Positions 30,869 to 42,942 of a stretch of 64,000 nucleotides of DNA are shown in pieces. The notes under the pieces are model-generated. The model had not been told where the DNA came from and ran no database searches. It saw only the letters and a list, made by a program, of their open reading frames with translations. The stretch's first letter is position 1. Every line of letters begins with the position of its first letter. The DNA is from Adiantum capillus-veneris (taxonomy: Eukaryota; Streptophyta; Polypodiopsida; Polypodiales; Pteridaceae), in contig CM043968.1 in assembly GCA_014529385.2 (NCBI GenBank), forward strand, positions 8,416,648-8,480,647, given 5' to 3'. Position numbers and translations under genes: made by a program.

Positions 30869-33729
30869 TTTTTTATGAAGCTTGAGGTGAAAATTTTTAT
30901 GAGGAATGTTTTTCCACATCCTGGAACGCCTGTAATGACATGGAGGCCATTACTCAGGCCTGATATACGATCGAAGATTTCTTGTTGTTGAGAGGTCAGA
31001 GCTGTATTGTTGGTCTCAGCGAACTCTTGCAGTAGCTTCAGCATTGTAGTACGACTTTGAGATACTCCTAGTTGAACTGTGTCATTCACTATACAAGTGA
31101 GTGGATCTTCACGATTGAGGATGAACTTTTGTTTTATGAGGTTTAAAGTGTGTCCTGTATTTTCAGAGATGAGCATATTGCGTTGGGTGTGTTCATTTAT
31201 GTACATCTCCAAGTCTTCATCATGAAGAATGATCCAACGGATTTTGCACTCCAAGAAGTAAGAAGAGAGTGTGTTGGTTGGTGATAGAAGTTCCATCTCG
31301 TTCCTAAAGGGAAGTTTTTGCAACAAGACATTAAAGAAGAATCCCTCTGTTTGATGGCCAGGATCGTACTCTGTAAATCTGACGAGGCGTTGTTTCTCTA
31401 TGATGCTGTTGTTGTACGCATCACGGAAACTCAGTACAGGAGTATGTTCGTGTGACTTTAGAATTTTGTATCTTCTGTGGTAGTCATAGAATGTCATCTT
31501 TTCAAAATGAAGGGGCCTTGCACAATATAAATCAATTGGATGCATGACTATAGTCTGGCTACGAGATAGCAACCTTTGCCGTAGTGATGGTGGAGAGGAG
31601 TCGATGTATTCAACCCGTTCACTTCTCATGATGATTGGAATCTTCAAACAGTTGATTGTTGCCTCTGTCGCAGATATTGGCTTTGATAATACAGAGGCTG
31701 CAATTAGTTGAAGCTTTACTTTGTCCAAGCCGTGAAGTCCAAGCCTTGCTGCATCGTCTGTGGAGAGGTTCAGTTTTCCAATGGGTTCTGGTTTCATTGC
31801 ATATTTGAGAAGGTAATGCGATATAGATGAATTTGTGACTCTTTGAATATTCATGTGTGCCTTCCATAGGAGCAAGATTGTGGGATGGTACGGGATAACA
31901 TTTCAATGGTCATACCCAGGGCGGTAGTAAAGCCATCTAGCAGTACAGGCATCCATAGTTGAAGTCGTGTTGTACTGTGGTTCAAACGGGAATCCGTATT
32001 TGCAAACTCTAGTTGATCCCATGACTCTGCAAGAGTCTTTGCATCTGTGTATTTGTTTTGTGGTAATGAGGGTTCGCAGCTCGGTGGTGAAGGTGTCTTG
32101 TGATTCTGCTGGTATGTACGCAGCAATCTCATTTGTAACTCGGCACAAATCTTCGTTAGAGATCCACAGTATAACATGTGCATGCAGTGAGCCTCGATTT
32201 TGCACTTCGTAGCGCACCATGTGATGCTCTACATGGCCAAGTATGCTGCTTCCATTGATGATGTGTTTATTTAGGAAAGCGTGCAAGTGAAGGTGAAATA
32301 GTGTTGCACACTGTACAGGGCAATCGTTCCACTTGAAGTCTTGGTTGTAGCCTTGAGCAACTTTTTCAATTGTGATGACTTCTTGCCATCTTGTTTGGGA
32401 AACCTAATCAGCAGTGAATGTCAAGAACAGATGTGGTAGTCCCCATGTGTCCACCATTGTTATGAGGTCTCTCAAGTTTCATCAATGCCATGGTGGAGTA
32501 CCTGGCATTGTGGCTGGGAGATTGTATCGAATAATATGCTTCACTGCATCATGTGTAGATGCCGCGGTGTGCGCTCGTTTGTAGTTATCAATATCCCTTT
32601 GCAAAAATGTATTGTTTGTGGAGTTTACAATCATGATAGCTTGTTTCAATTGGTACATCATGAGCAAATATGGCTTGTACAATGTGTATACAGAGAAAGA
32701 ACTTCCGATTCTCATTCTAATGTATTCACTGAAGTCGAATTCTCCTTGGTAGTTTCCTTTTCCTGTGGGAAAGAGGAAAGGGAATATCCCTGATTCTAAT
32801 GTAATATCCTGCACTTCAGATTCATGAGACGGAAGTCCATTGTATTGAAAGTTGACTGTCCGCTCGCTTAGATAAGCGGTATCACGTATTTGTATGGAAC
32901 CAAACTCGTGATTGTCTTTAGCAGTAAATGCAGTTCTCTTTGTTGTGCTGAACAAATTTTGCAATATGCTAATTTCACATTGTGCTTCTGCTTGTTGCAT
33001 AAGTTTGAATGGATTGTTCTGTGAGTGGTCCCATACGATATTCTGTATAGCCGATGCTGATAGAATACAAATAGATGTCCTTTTGTTTGGCTGCTCAGCG
33101 ATGCACCGGTACTGCTAAAGAATTGGATTATTGTTTATGTTATATGCTAGCACTACTGCTAGTGGCGTGTTTGCAAGTAACGAAGTTGGCCGAGACATGT
33201 TTTGCTTTGTCGACCAGCAGATTAGTGGATTGTCGAGTAGCGATCTTCTATCAAGCAAGCCTTTTGCAACCGCAGTTGCTGTTTTTGTGACGCTGATTGT
33301 AACATCGATGACGCTAAGGAGTTGCACAATTAGTTGATTTGTGTTTAGGATGGCTTGTATGTAGTCGGGTTGCAAGATGACAACACTGCTTGCTCTTGAA
33401 CTTTTCGGGCAATCAAAATAGCAAGTCCAACTCACTTTGAGATTATGCATTGCAGTTGTTTGCAATAAGGTTGCATTTGCTAGCTTCGTGCGTGTGGCAT
33501 TAAGACCATCGTTCTGGGTATCTTTTTTTGATAGGCTGCAAATGCCACAACTTCCGCAAATGCGAGCTGTGATGTTGCATTCTTCTTGCCAAGCCTCATA
33601 AATATATTGCACATTAAACCATGAAGAAGCAACAGGACAGAGTAGAGCTTTCCGTCTATTCATAGTTTGAAAAGCGGTGTATTCTTGGCATCTTTTGCGG
33701 GTAGCACGTAGCGTAGTAGCGATTGCCAT
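30869..33729 (-). pseudogene. Helitron RepHel, Rep and N-terminal helicase part
   Basis: One reading frame of about 950 codons, interrupted only by five stop codons: TAG at 33115, adjacent TGA TGA at about 32479-32484, TAG at 32404 and TGA at 31903. There is no frameshift. It reads an N-terminal region with cysteine pairs (CGSCGIC), the Helitron_like_N block FPFLFPTGKGNYQGEF, Rep motifs LFLTFTAD, RGSLHAHVILW (HxH metal site) and YLLKYAMK (paired tyrosines that form the covalent DNA link), then HRCKDSCRVMG, and finally Walker A GVPGCGKT. Each stop can be explained by C-to-T at CGA or CAG, the pattern left by cytosine methylation. Rep would nick and join DNA; this copy cannot make the full protein. 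Confidence 0.92.
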
Positions 33730-33959
33730 TGAGAAGACCTACACTTAAATGCAATTGTAGACACAATAGATACAAGTTAGTCCGATTCAAATTAGAAGGG
33801 ACTAATATAATGAAATTGGACAACAAAAAAAGAAGTAGAAGGGATGAATATAATGGAAGTAGGCAACAAATTAATGTTCAAAGAACTATTGCAAACCGTA
33901 ATGGAACTTTCAGCTCAATAAATAAAAAGATCTTGACAGTTGCGATAAATTTTCTAGGA
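33730..33959. other. Spacer between RepHel and the kinase gene
   Basis: About 230 bp of A/T-rich sequence with no convincing frame. It should hold the 3' end of the kinase transcript and the promoter of RepHel, but no clear TATA box is seen. Confidence 0.35.
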
Positions 33960-34148
33960 TCAGTGGAAAAAAGAAATACACATTTCAGAGATGGGACGCA
34001 AGCATTGTTCGGGGTGCATATGCAAATATTCCAGATCTTTATCTAAATCAGCGAGCGTCTTTCTTTCAGACAGATTCTCCAGAAGGTAGGCATTGTTGAT
34101 TATATTCTGTATGGCTTCAATCTCTATAGCAGTACTTGTTTGCATCAA
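33960..34148 (-). pseudogene. Kinase gene, possible C-terminal exon
   Basis: 62 codons, reading INNAYLLENLSERKTLADLD and PEQCLRPISEM. It lies just after the kinase frame, which loses similarity to kinases at DVYALAWVI and ends shortly afterwards. A donor (CACG|GTATTT) and an acceptor-like AG in between would allow splicing. Alternatively it is a degraded in-line continuation. Confidence 0.4.
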
Positions 34149-34157
34149 GTTAAGTTT

Positions 34158-35171
34158 TTAATACACACAAAATTCGTTGCAGAAAATACCGTGCTGATTG
34201 ATGACCCATGCAAGTGCATATACATCGGTTGATTTGCTCCAAGGGCATGTAGATCTGGTATTCAGTAGTTCGGCTGCTCGCCAAGGCCTCTTGGCATGCT
34301 CTTTTGGCTTATGAATATTTGTTGGTCTTCTCTCATACGGTGGTCGAAGGGCAAGACCCCAATCTATAATGCCTACTCTTGGTATTCCCTCTCTAGTGAA
34401 GTCTAGCATAATGTTCCAAGGGTGAAGGTCATTGTGAATAACTCCATTTTCATATGTAAATGCCAAAGATTTTATTACTGCATGAATCAAAGACGAAGCA
34501 TGATTGATGATAAGCCTGCATTGTTGCAACTCCAGTTCAGTTGGTTTTTTGTGTTTTTGATCACCAATCGCAAGTACAATTTCATTGATGCTTCCAAAAG
34601 GTGTAGGCACACACTCCATCAAATCACCAAGGGAAGATCCATTGAAATAAGGAAATATAAGTATCCATGGTGATTGAATTGTATGTGCAAGAGCACGCAC
34701 AATACCTCGGTGATTGAGGTCAACACTGCTCTCGATTGCGAATTATTTGAATTGTTGTTTTGCTTGACCTTTGAATTCCTTATAGCAATACACATTGCTG
34801 GACGGAAGGAAAGAAATCACTTCGATCTTGCATTCATAAGTGTCTCCATATGACCCAGATCCTAGTTTCCTTCCTCGTTTTATAGCCTCAAATGGAATGC
34901 CCAAGGTGACAGAGCAAAATGAGTTCAGTACAGTTTTCTGCATGTACAGACTAGACATCGATCCTCTAGTATCATTTCTTACTGAAGGTGTTCTGTGTGT
35001 CAATATTCCTTGCATTTTCCTTTTCAATCTTCCAACAGTTATACCAATGTTGTAATTTCTCCATTTGTATGCCCTCTGGTAAGTCAGCTCGCAGGTCGAT
35101 AGCGCATTTTGGCATGTCTCCAACAATACTAAAGAGAAGATGTTGCACGTCACTAATATCTGCGCCCTCAA
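34158..35171 (-). pseudogene. Protein kinase domain carried by the Helitron
   Basis: Eukaryotic protein kinase domain in one frame with a single TAA at 34743-34745. Visible motifs: glycine loop KLGSGSYGDTYE, candidate ATP-binding lysine in YCYKEFKG, helix-C glutamate in AIESSVDL, catalytic loop VIHNDLHPWNIML (HND in place of HRD, the aspartate and asparagine kept), metal-binding IIDWGLA (DWG in place of DFG), RAAELL in the APE position, and DVYALAWVI for helix F. All residues needed for phosphotransfer seem present apart from the nonsense codon. It lies upstream of RepHel on the same strand, inside the transposon ends. Whether it is captured host DNA or a resident gene of the element family is open. 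Confidence 0.8.
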
Positions 35172-35346
35172 ACTTCGAGGCTATCGAGCGGACCACTTCA
35201 GAGAGCAAGGCCTGCAAGCTCCGCTCATCTCGCAAGGTTGTTATTATCTCATCTAATGTGAGGGCATCCACTATACGCACTAATTGTGTGCGTAATCTCT
35301 TTTTCAATTGCACTGCTTGATCGGGAAGCATTTTACCTACAACCAT
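34972..35346 (-). pseudogene. Kinase gene, N-terminal region in another frame
   Basis: 124 codons from an ATG at 35346, reading MVVGKMLPDQAVQLKKRLRT and SKFEGADISDVQHLLFSIVG, then KLQHWYNCWKIEKENARNID. It is largely helical and has no recognised domain. It overlaps the open but poorer-looking start of the kinase frame, so the coding frame most likely switches near 34985, by a frameshift or a small intron, into the segment before the glycine loop. Confidence 0.45.
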
Positions 35347-36010
35347 TCAAACGACATTATGATGTATTGGCGAGAGAATTTATCACTTCACAGCTCAAAA
35401 GGGGAGCTACATTTCTTGCATCAATGACCAATATTGTACTGAATAAATTAGTGTCTATAAATGAATTTTGTAAATGACATCAAATAGTTGATAAAGTAGT
35501 GCAATATGTTTGGGCAAGATCGATGCTCGTAACCTAGGACGGGCCCTCCATGTACAAACTACTAGGAAGTGCAATTGTTTCACATTGGATGGCGTGCTAA
35601 GGGTAATAAGTAAAGGGAATTGTGCTCCTACAGTGGGAACTAATAGAAAGTGGCTCGGTCAGGCGCAATGGCATGGGGGGGGGGGGGGGGTCAAAATGAT
35701 AGCCAATGTTGTAGAACGGGATCGGATCTTTGTGGTCGCCAAGTTAAACAATTGAGTTCTATAACTAATTGCAATTTTACATTTTAAAATGGGGGGTGTG
35801 TAAAAACGACGCAATCACCACAATGTGTTTGGATAGGAGACAACAACATTTGTAATCGAGAGGACGATTGGTGTCGAAGCAATCATGCTTTTGGTGTGCG
35901 GTAAATTTTACAGTTAAAGACGGGGATGTACACAAATGAGGGAAGATGAAATTTGCAATCGATAAGATAGTTGATGTCGAAATGATCAGGCTTTTCGAGT
36001 GTCATATAGG
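35347..36010. other. Helitron leader with diverged repeat fragments
   Basis: No gene seen. A run of 15 G residues stands at 35677-35691. Fragments related to the repeats at 36.1 and 36.65 kb (GACGATTGGTGTCGAAGC, GTTGATGTCGAAATGATCAG) occur at about 35862 and 35953. Confidence 0.5.
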
Positions 36011-36079
36011 TCCCTATATTTACGCCACAGCAGAACTAAGCTTAATTTTATAGTTTAAGACAAGGGGTGCACAAATGAG

Positions 36080-37065
36080 ATGGTGACTACAGTGTGTGAA
36101 TGGGAGAGCACGACATTTGCAACAGAGAGGACGATTGATGTCGAAGTGATCAGGCTTTTGGAGAGTCATACAGTCCTTCACAACTACCCAACAACAGAAG
36201 TAAAATTCAGTTTTCTTCTTAAGGCCATAAATTGATATGTACAAGAGAAGACCCTAAATTGATATGTACAGAAACACGATCTCTGAACTTGGAACGGTAA
36301 ATTGATAACACTAAAAAATATACTAGCAATCAATTGATCCCTGGATTTTCAGCAACAACATCATAGTATTGCATAATAGATGAGCAACCTTGATCACTAA
36401 ATCACCGACCAATGGCAGAGTGTTAAAGAAATATGGTTTTTTCTCAGTTAAAAAAAGGGCAATGCAGAAGTTTTACATTAGTTGACAGTATGGAATTATT
36501 TGTTGCATTAAATCGTACAATACATCAACATGCACGTGGACGTACACAAATGGAAGATGATGACATTTGCAATCAATAAGACAATTGATGTCGACGGGAT
36601 CAGGCTTTTGGAGTGTCATATAGGAATGGGAGAGTACGACATTTGCAATCGAGAGGACGATTGATGTCGAAGTGATCAGGCTTTTGGAGAGTCATACAGG
36701 CCTTCACATCTACTCAACAACAGGAATAAAATTCGGTTTTCTTCTTAAGACGTTAAATTGATATGCACAAACAAAAAAAAGTTCACTTTTCTTCTTAATA
36801 CCCTAAATTGATATGTACACAAAAAAAAACGACCTCTAAACTTGGAACGATAAGTTGATGATAGTAAACAATATACTAGAAATCAATTGATCCCTAGATT
36901 TTCATCAACAACATCATAGTGCTGCATAATAGATGAGCAATCTTCATCACTAAAGGAAATATGGTTTCTCAATTAAAAAGGCAATGCAAAAGGTTTACGT
37001 TAATTAACAACATGGAATTATTTGTTGCAGTAAACTGTACAATTCAGCAACATGCACGTGCAGAA
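36080..37065. repeat. Two diverged tandem copies of about 0.5 kb
   Basis: Copy one (about 36080-36540) and copy two (about 36620-37065) share the blocks GAGAGGACGATTGATGTCGA, CAGGCTTTTGGAGAGTCATA, TTTTCTTCTTAAG, TATACTAG-AATCAATTGATCCCT and AACATGCACGTG in the same order, with several small indels. Between them a third partial copy of the first block occurs at 36575-36626. No coding potential. Confidence 0.75.
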
Positions 37066-37493
37066 TGCTAGTGTTTTTTGTGCAAACATCGTGCACAGAA
37101 TGTTGTTGTGTTGTGGAAAAAAAAACCATACATAAGTATGGTGTGGAGTTGGCACAATTCTCCACATTTTTTATAATACCGTAAGGAATGTGCCCTTCCC
37201 CCGCCACTTTTATCCCCTCCAGTGTTGAAGGGGGGCTTATGCTTTTCCTCTAGTGTTAGAGGGGCTATTTTTTTTAGTAAAATTCTTTTTTTTATAAATG
37301 ACGATAGGTTGTTAGCTTTTCTTTCTTACATTTGATTCAAGGAACAAGCATGCACGCAGTATTTTTTAAGAAAGGACTAGCATGGCCACTAACAATAGCA
37401 TCGTGAATTACTTCAAAAAAGTAATTGGCAACAGTATAATTGAAAAGCTTTAGGCTAACAATATGATCATGAATTACGCAAGATGCACGCAGA

Positions 37494-37496
<3 letters not shown>

Positions 37497-37574
<78 letters not shown>
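37497..37574. repeat. (TC)n microsatellite, Helitron array unit 1
   Basis: About 39 uninterrupted TC dinucleotides after GCAGACTCCC. Confidence 0.95.
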
Positions 37575-37577
<3 letters not shown>

Positions 37578-37745
37578 TGGAGGCAGCTAGAAAATTGAAA
37601 AGCCTTCGACTAACAATATCTTCGTGAATTATACTTCAAAAAAGTAATTGGCTACTGCTCAACAGTATAATCAAAAAGCCCTAGACTAACACTACCATTG
37701 TGATTTTTCCTTTTTGTCTACATTAACATCTTGCGATTGCAGACT

Positions 37746-37830
<85 letters not shown>
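37746..37830. repeat. (TC)n microsatellite, Helitron array unit 2
   Basis: About 42 uninterrupted dinucleotides after GCAGACTG. Confidence 0.95.
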
Positions 37831-37834
<4 letters not shown>

Positions 37835-38302
37835 AGCTCATCAGCGGCTAGATGTTTAAGGCCTCTTGGGATAGTTTCTTACGATGGTAAAAGTCTCTTA
37901 GACTAACAATATCATCGTGAATTTTATTTTTTTGTCTATATTAGCATCTTGCGGTTTTTTGCAGGCTGCACTTTGTCTCTCTCTCCCTCTCTCTTGAGTT
38001 CAACTCCTCGTCGGCTAGGTCTTTAAGGTTTCTTGGGATAGTTTCCTACGATGTTAAAACTCTCTTAGACTAACAATATCACTGTAAATTTTTTTTGTTG
38101 TTGTCTATAGTAGCATCTTGCAATTACAGACTGCACTCTCCCTCTCTTTCTTTCTCTCTCTCTCTCTCTCGTTTAACTCCTATTCGTCTAGATCTTTAAG
38201 GTCTACTGGGATAGTGTCCTACGTCGTTAAAACTCTCTTACACTAACAATATCATCATGATTTTATTTTTGGTCTATATTACCATCTTGCGATTCCAGAC
38301 TG

Positions 38303-38303
<1 letters not shown>

Positions 38304-38389
<86 letters not shown>
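38304..38389. repeat. (TC)n microsatellite, Helitron array unit 5
   Basis: About 43 uninterrupted dinucleotides after CCAGACTGCA; a shorter impure TC patch follows at 38426-38490. Confidence 0.95.
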
Positions 38390-38394
<5 letters not shown>

Positions 38395-38876
38395 TCTTGT
38401 GATAGTTTCCTACGACTTTAAAACTCTCTTCTTCTTCTCTCGCTCTCTCTCTCTCTCTCTCTCCCTCTCTATCCATCTCTCTCTCTCTCTAAGCCGTCAA
38501 AGGGGCAGCCTCAACAGCTGCCGGCAGAGACGCAGCTAGCTCATTCCAAGTTCTAGAGAGCTTTGGGCGTGTGAGCACGGTGCATGCATGCATGGCGGAA
38601 CCTCTTGAGCTAGCAAGGTAGGCATGTAGGCATTTCTCTGGTCGACCATGGCGGAGGCTCTTGAGCTAGCCTCCCCAACAAAACAACAACACACAAGTTC
38701 ACCATCAAGAGCTCATGTTAAACCCCAGTTCATAGCCGCAGTCAACAACCCGACTACCTCAGCTGAGGCGCAACAGTCCATTGTTTTGGACGCTCAATAT
38801 CTCATACAAGCATGGAGGTGAGGGTCTCGTTCCTCACTCAAAATTCTTCATATTCTCTTTACTCGGCATAGCGGTT

Positions 38877-39026
<150 letters not shown>

Positions 39027-39207
39027 CGCTCTGTGGTGGCTGGGGTTGCTATATAAGCTGGGTCTGTGGCTGCTTTTCTACTTATTTTTAGCAAAGGAAG
39101 GCACGCACGCATACCCTTTTTATCTCTTCTTTATTATTAACTCCTCCAACGAGGTATTGCCAAGTGGCGTAGGTCTCCTTGCAGGAATCTAAAAACCGCT
39201 ATTAGAT

Positions 39208-39216
39208 AATCAAGGT
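39208..39216 (-). other. Helitron 5' terminus
   Basis: Boundary set by comparison with intact array units: host sequence AAAGAAAATATCATGG resumes at 39217. AATCAAG here is the inverse of CTTGATT at 20444-20450; extended to 12 bp, 9 positions match. Confidence 0.6.
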
Positions 39217-40953
39217 AAAGAAAATATCATGGCTTTCTCTTTTCTTCCTTCTAATCATCACGATTTTAAAAGAGAGATAAATAAGAGAGAATCTAATTTA
39301 TATATTGAGGATAAAAGCCTTGCAACCCCTCATTGGGTCGCCCTAAAACTTGTGGATACGATAGAGGAGCTCACTCAAAAATGCAGCTGAGCAATAGAAA
39401 ATATGGAATGGGAGAAGTATCTTGGCCCTCCAAGGCTAGAGGCATCTTTCTTACCCGTTTTTGGAGGGAAGTTGTTAAAAACCTAATAACAAGGGCAAAC
39501 ATTGGGACTATAGTAGGAGCTGTTGGAGAAGAACAAAGCAAGTAGCTCGACAGTTCAACTTCAGTGGGACAAAAAGTTTACACAATAGAGCCCTTGAGTA
39601 GCCTAACAAATGGTATCTACCAAACTATGAATCCAAGTTTAGGTGGACAGCTTGGCGGTGGCCAATGAATAGACATTTCCTAAAGCTACAAAGTAAGGTT
39701 ATGGCATGTTAACAAGCGTTTAGGCTTAAACTGAGTCTCAAGGTGGGAGACAGTCATGAAGAATATATGGAACCCTCAGTGGCCGCATGGGATGGATGTT
39801 TTCTTATGGAAGGTACTTTGGGGAGCCATGTCGACTGGAGTGAAGTAGTTCCCATGGAAATTGGTATAGATAAGATGCTCGCAATACAGATCGGCTTGTG
39901 AAGAGCTCCCTCACCTTTTCAAGGAGTACCTGACGATATGTGCAAGTGTAGGAAGGAGTTGCAAATAGATCCAAAGAATGTGGAAAAGATGATTCTTCAA
40001 GAACAATCTCTTCATGGGAGGAAAGGTGTTCAAGAACCATGCATTGCTCGTCGCTATGCAAGTCATGAGATATTACTTCTTCAAACACATTTGGAAGGCA
40101 AGAAATTGTGGAATCTTTGAGAGCTCCATAGAAATAGATAAGTTCTCGTAGATAGTCAAAGATAAAAGGGTACTTCTCCATTGAAAAACAAAGAAACTCT
40201 GAAGGGTGGCCTAGAACCATGGGTGCCGCAATGACACACTTGCATGGAAGAAAGGGTGAGGTTTTTCATTGTGTGGGGTAGCAACATTGTCAATTGATGT
40301 ATCTTTGATGCTTTTAAGGAGTCATAGCTCATCACACGCATGGCGAGAATTTGTAATTTTTTGGCTTTATCAATAAGACCTACTCACTATTGTGAATTTG
40401 CTATTAGAAAAAAGGATAAAAGCCTTGCACTTTCAAATTATCACGACTTTTCCTTCTCTTCCTTATTGTCATTGCAATTGTATAAGTTGATTTATATATT
40501 GAGGTGAGAAGCTTGTGCTTTAAAGGTTTTCTGGTGGACTCAACAATATGATGTGGATAAGTACTACGAGTAGCATACTCAACAAAATAGAATGATTCAC
40601 AAACACATGGAACACCAAAAATGAAAAATCAATTGCCTTCTCTTCCTTAAAATTATTGCAATTGTGCCCGTCGGTTAATACATTAAGGAAAGAAGCTTGT
40701 GCTTTAAAGGTTTTTTGGTGGACTCAATAATATGATGTTTAGAACAACTTTGTGTAGCATACTAGACAAACTGGAATGATTCACAAACAGTTGGAACACT
40801 AAGAACAAAAAATTATTTGATGCTCCACTAAAAAGTATTTAAGGTGTGCTAGTTGTCTACACGTGTTTAGATTTTAATCAACATGCATGGCACCTTACTT
40901 CATGACCCCAACTTTTTGATAGCCCCCCCTTCCAAAAAACAAAATGCACTAGG

Positions 40954-41029
<76 letters not shown>

Positions 41030-41240
41030 TCTCTCTCTCACACACACAAAGACACACACCACAAATAAGAGCAAAAACAATATCTATATCTACAACAATA
41101 GCCTTATCCTTATTGCTTTTAGGTTTTTCTTTGTCATCCTTGGTGGAAGTAATCCATGGTAAGGATGATTTGAAATCCATGTACTCTTTTCTCAGTAGGT
41201 TCCTCAAATTTTGTGGAAGAGGGTTATTTGGGGGGATTTC
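39217..41240. repeat. Array unit 8, right part
   Basis: Resumes the unit broken at 20430. The LINE-like relic runs to about 40412 and has its own small deletion near 39420 (GGGAGAAGTAT joins CTTGGCCCTCC). The microsatellite is at 40957-41024. Confidence 0.88.
40957..41024. repeat. (TC)n(AC)n microsatellite, unit 8
   Basis: 16 TC and 18 AC dinucleotides; the shortest TC part in the array and the only one exceeded by its AC part. Confidence 0.95.
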
Positions 41241-41655
41241 ATAAGATCCCACCTTTGGATTAGATGGAAAAATAATGTAAAGTTTTAAATAGTAGTCTGG
41301 GAAAAAGTGGCAAGAGACGAGGGTTGGGAGGAGTAAACGAGGTTATGCAAGGGTGAACAGAGCAAGACATTGTGTTTTTTAATATGCAAGGGTTTGTGAG
41401 AGGATTACCAACACATCTTAGGTGGAGTGATCAGCGTAAAAACCTATCCGTAATGCACAAATTCACCTGTTTGATTTTGTAGTTAAATTCAATGAGCTTA
41501 TTGTATATGTGATGCCTTCAGGGTAGCGTCTGGTGGAATCTCTAAAGATTCCACATAATGGAAGAGAGTAGACCAAGTAGTAGTAGGCCTTCTTAAAGAT
41601 GCAAAATGTTGACACTATAATGAGGAGATGAATAGTTTATTCCTAAGATTGTCTC

Positions 41656-42942
41656 ATGATCATTGCCATTTACAAAGCAAATATCATCGCTTTCTCTTTT
41701 CTTCCTTCTAATCATCACGATTTTAAAAGAGAGATAAATAAGAGAGAATCTAGTTTATATATTGAGGATAAAATCCTTGCAACCCCGCATTGGGTCGTCC
41801 TGAAACTTGTGGATATGATAAAGGAGCTCACTAAAAAATGCAACACAGCAATAGAATCCATGGAATGGGGAGAGATGTCAAGGTACTTCCACAATTCTAT
41901 ATCTCATTGGTCACCTTGGCCCTCCAAGGCTAGAGGCATCTTTCTTACCCACTTTTGGAGGGAAGTTGTTAAAAAGCTTAATAACAAGGGCAAACTCTGG
42001 GACTATAGCAGGAGCTGCTAGAGAGGAACAAAGCAAGTAGCTCTACAGTTCAACCTCGGTGGAACAAAACGTTTACAAGAATAGAGCCCTTGTGTAGCCT
42101 AACAAATGGTATCTACCAAACTATGAATCCAAATTCAAGGGGACAGCTTGGCGGTGGCCAATGAATAGACATTTCCTAAAACTACAAAGTTAAGATGTAT
42201 ACCTTGCCCTTATGGCCTCAAAGGATTGGTTCTTCCTGTTAACAAGAATTTAGGCTTAAACTGAGTCTCAAGATGGGAGACAATCATGAAGAATATATGG
42301 AACCTTCATTGGCCGCATGGGATGGAAGTTTTCTTATGGAAGGTACTTTGGGAAGCCATGTCGGCTGGACTGAAGTAGTTGCCATGGAAATTGGTATAGA
42401 TAGATGCTCGCAATACAGAATGGCTTCTGAAGAGCTTCCTCACCTTTTCAAGGAGTGCCTGATGATATGTGGACGTGTAGGAAAGATTTGCAAATAGGTC
42501 GAAAGAACCTGGAAAAGAGGATTCTTCATGAACAATCTCTTTATGGGGGAAACGTGTTCATGAACCATGCATTGCTCATCGCTATGCAAGTCACGAGATA
42601 ATACTACTTCAAACACATTTTTAAGGCAAGAAATTGTGGATTCTTTGAGAGCTCCATAGAAATAGATAATTTCTCGTAGATAGTCCAAGATAAAAGGGTA
42701 CTTCTCCATTGGAAAACAAAGAAACTCTGAATGGTGGCCAAGAACCATGGGTACCACAATGACACACTTGCATGCGTGAAGGGTGGGATATTTCATTGTG
42801 TTGGGTAGCAACACTATCAATTGATGTATCTTTGATACTTTTTAGGAGTCATAGCTAATCACGAGCATGGCGAGCATTTGTAATTTTTTGGCTTTATCAA
42901 TAACACCTACTCACAATTGTGAATTTTGCTATTAGAAAAAAT
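41656..42942 (+). pseudogene. LINE-like RT 3' end, best-preserved relic (unit 9)
   Basis: The first 121 codons (41656-42021) are open and read EINKRESSLYIEDK, ESMEWGEMSRYFHNSISHWS, PSKARGIFLTHFWREVVKKL and KLWDYSRSC. Further on, across frameshifts, come WTAWRWPMNRHFLKLQS, LMASKDWFFLLT, NIWNLHWPHGMEVFLWK, ELPHLFKECLMICG and RNCGFFESSIE. The ending AATTTTGCTATTAGAAAAAA corresponds to the presumed poly(A) terminus. Comparing the copies could restore the order of the ancestral protein, but no copy is functional. Confidence 0.55.

Larger units (their letters stand above)
37390..38470. repeat. Tandem array of about 170-280 bp units, each with a TC tract
   Basis: At least five units. Each reads roughly AAAACTCTCTTAGACTAACAATATCATCGTG, a T-rich stretch with TTGTCTATATTAGCATCTTGCG, GCAGACTGCACTC, a (TC)n tract, then CAACTCCTCATCGGCTAGAT and CTTGGGATAGTTTCCTACGA. 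Units begin near 37430, 37600, 37870, 38050 and 38230. The TC tract is long in three units (37497-37574, 37746-37830, 38304-38389) and short or interrupted in two. This looks like expansion of a tract-bearing unit. Confidence 0.8.

Noticed and set aside
39200-39207. Canonical Helitron 5' end TCTAATA preceded by A on the minus strand
   Set aside because: It fits the TC start, and CTAG at the other end fits CTRR. But placing the boundary here leaves ten bases (TAATCAAGGT) that no intact array unit has, so comparison with the empty site favours 39216. Not fully excluded.
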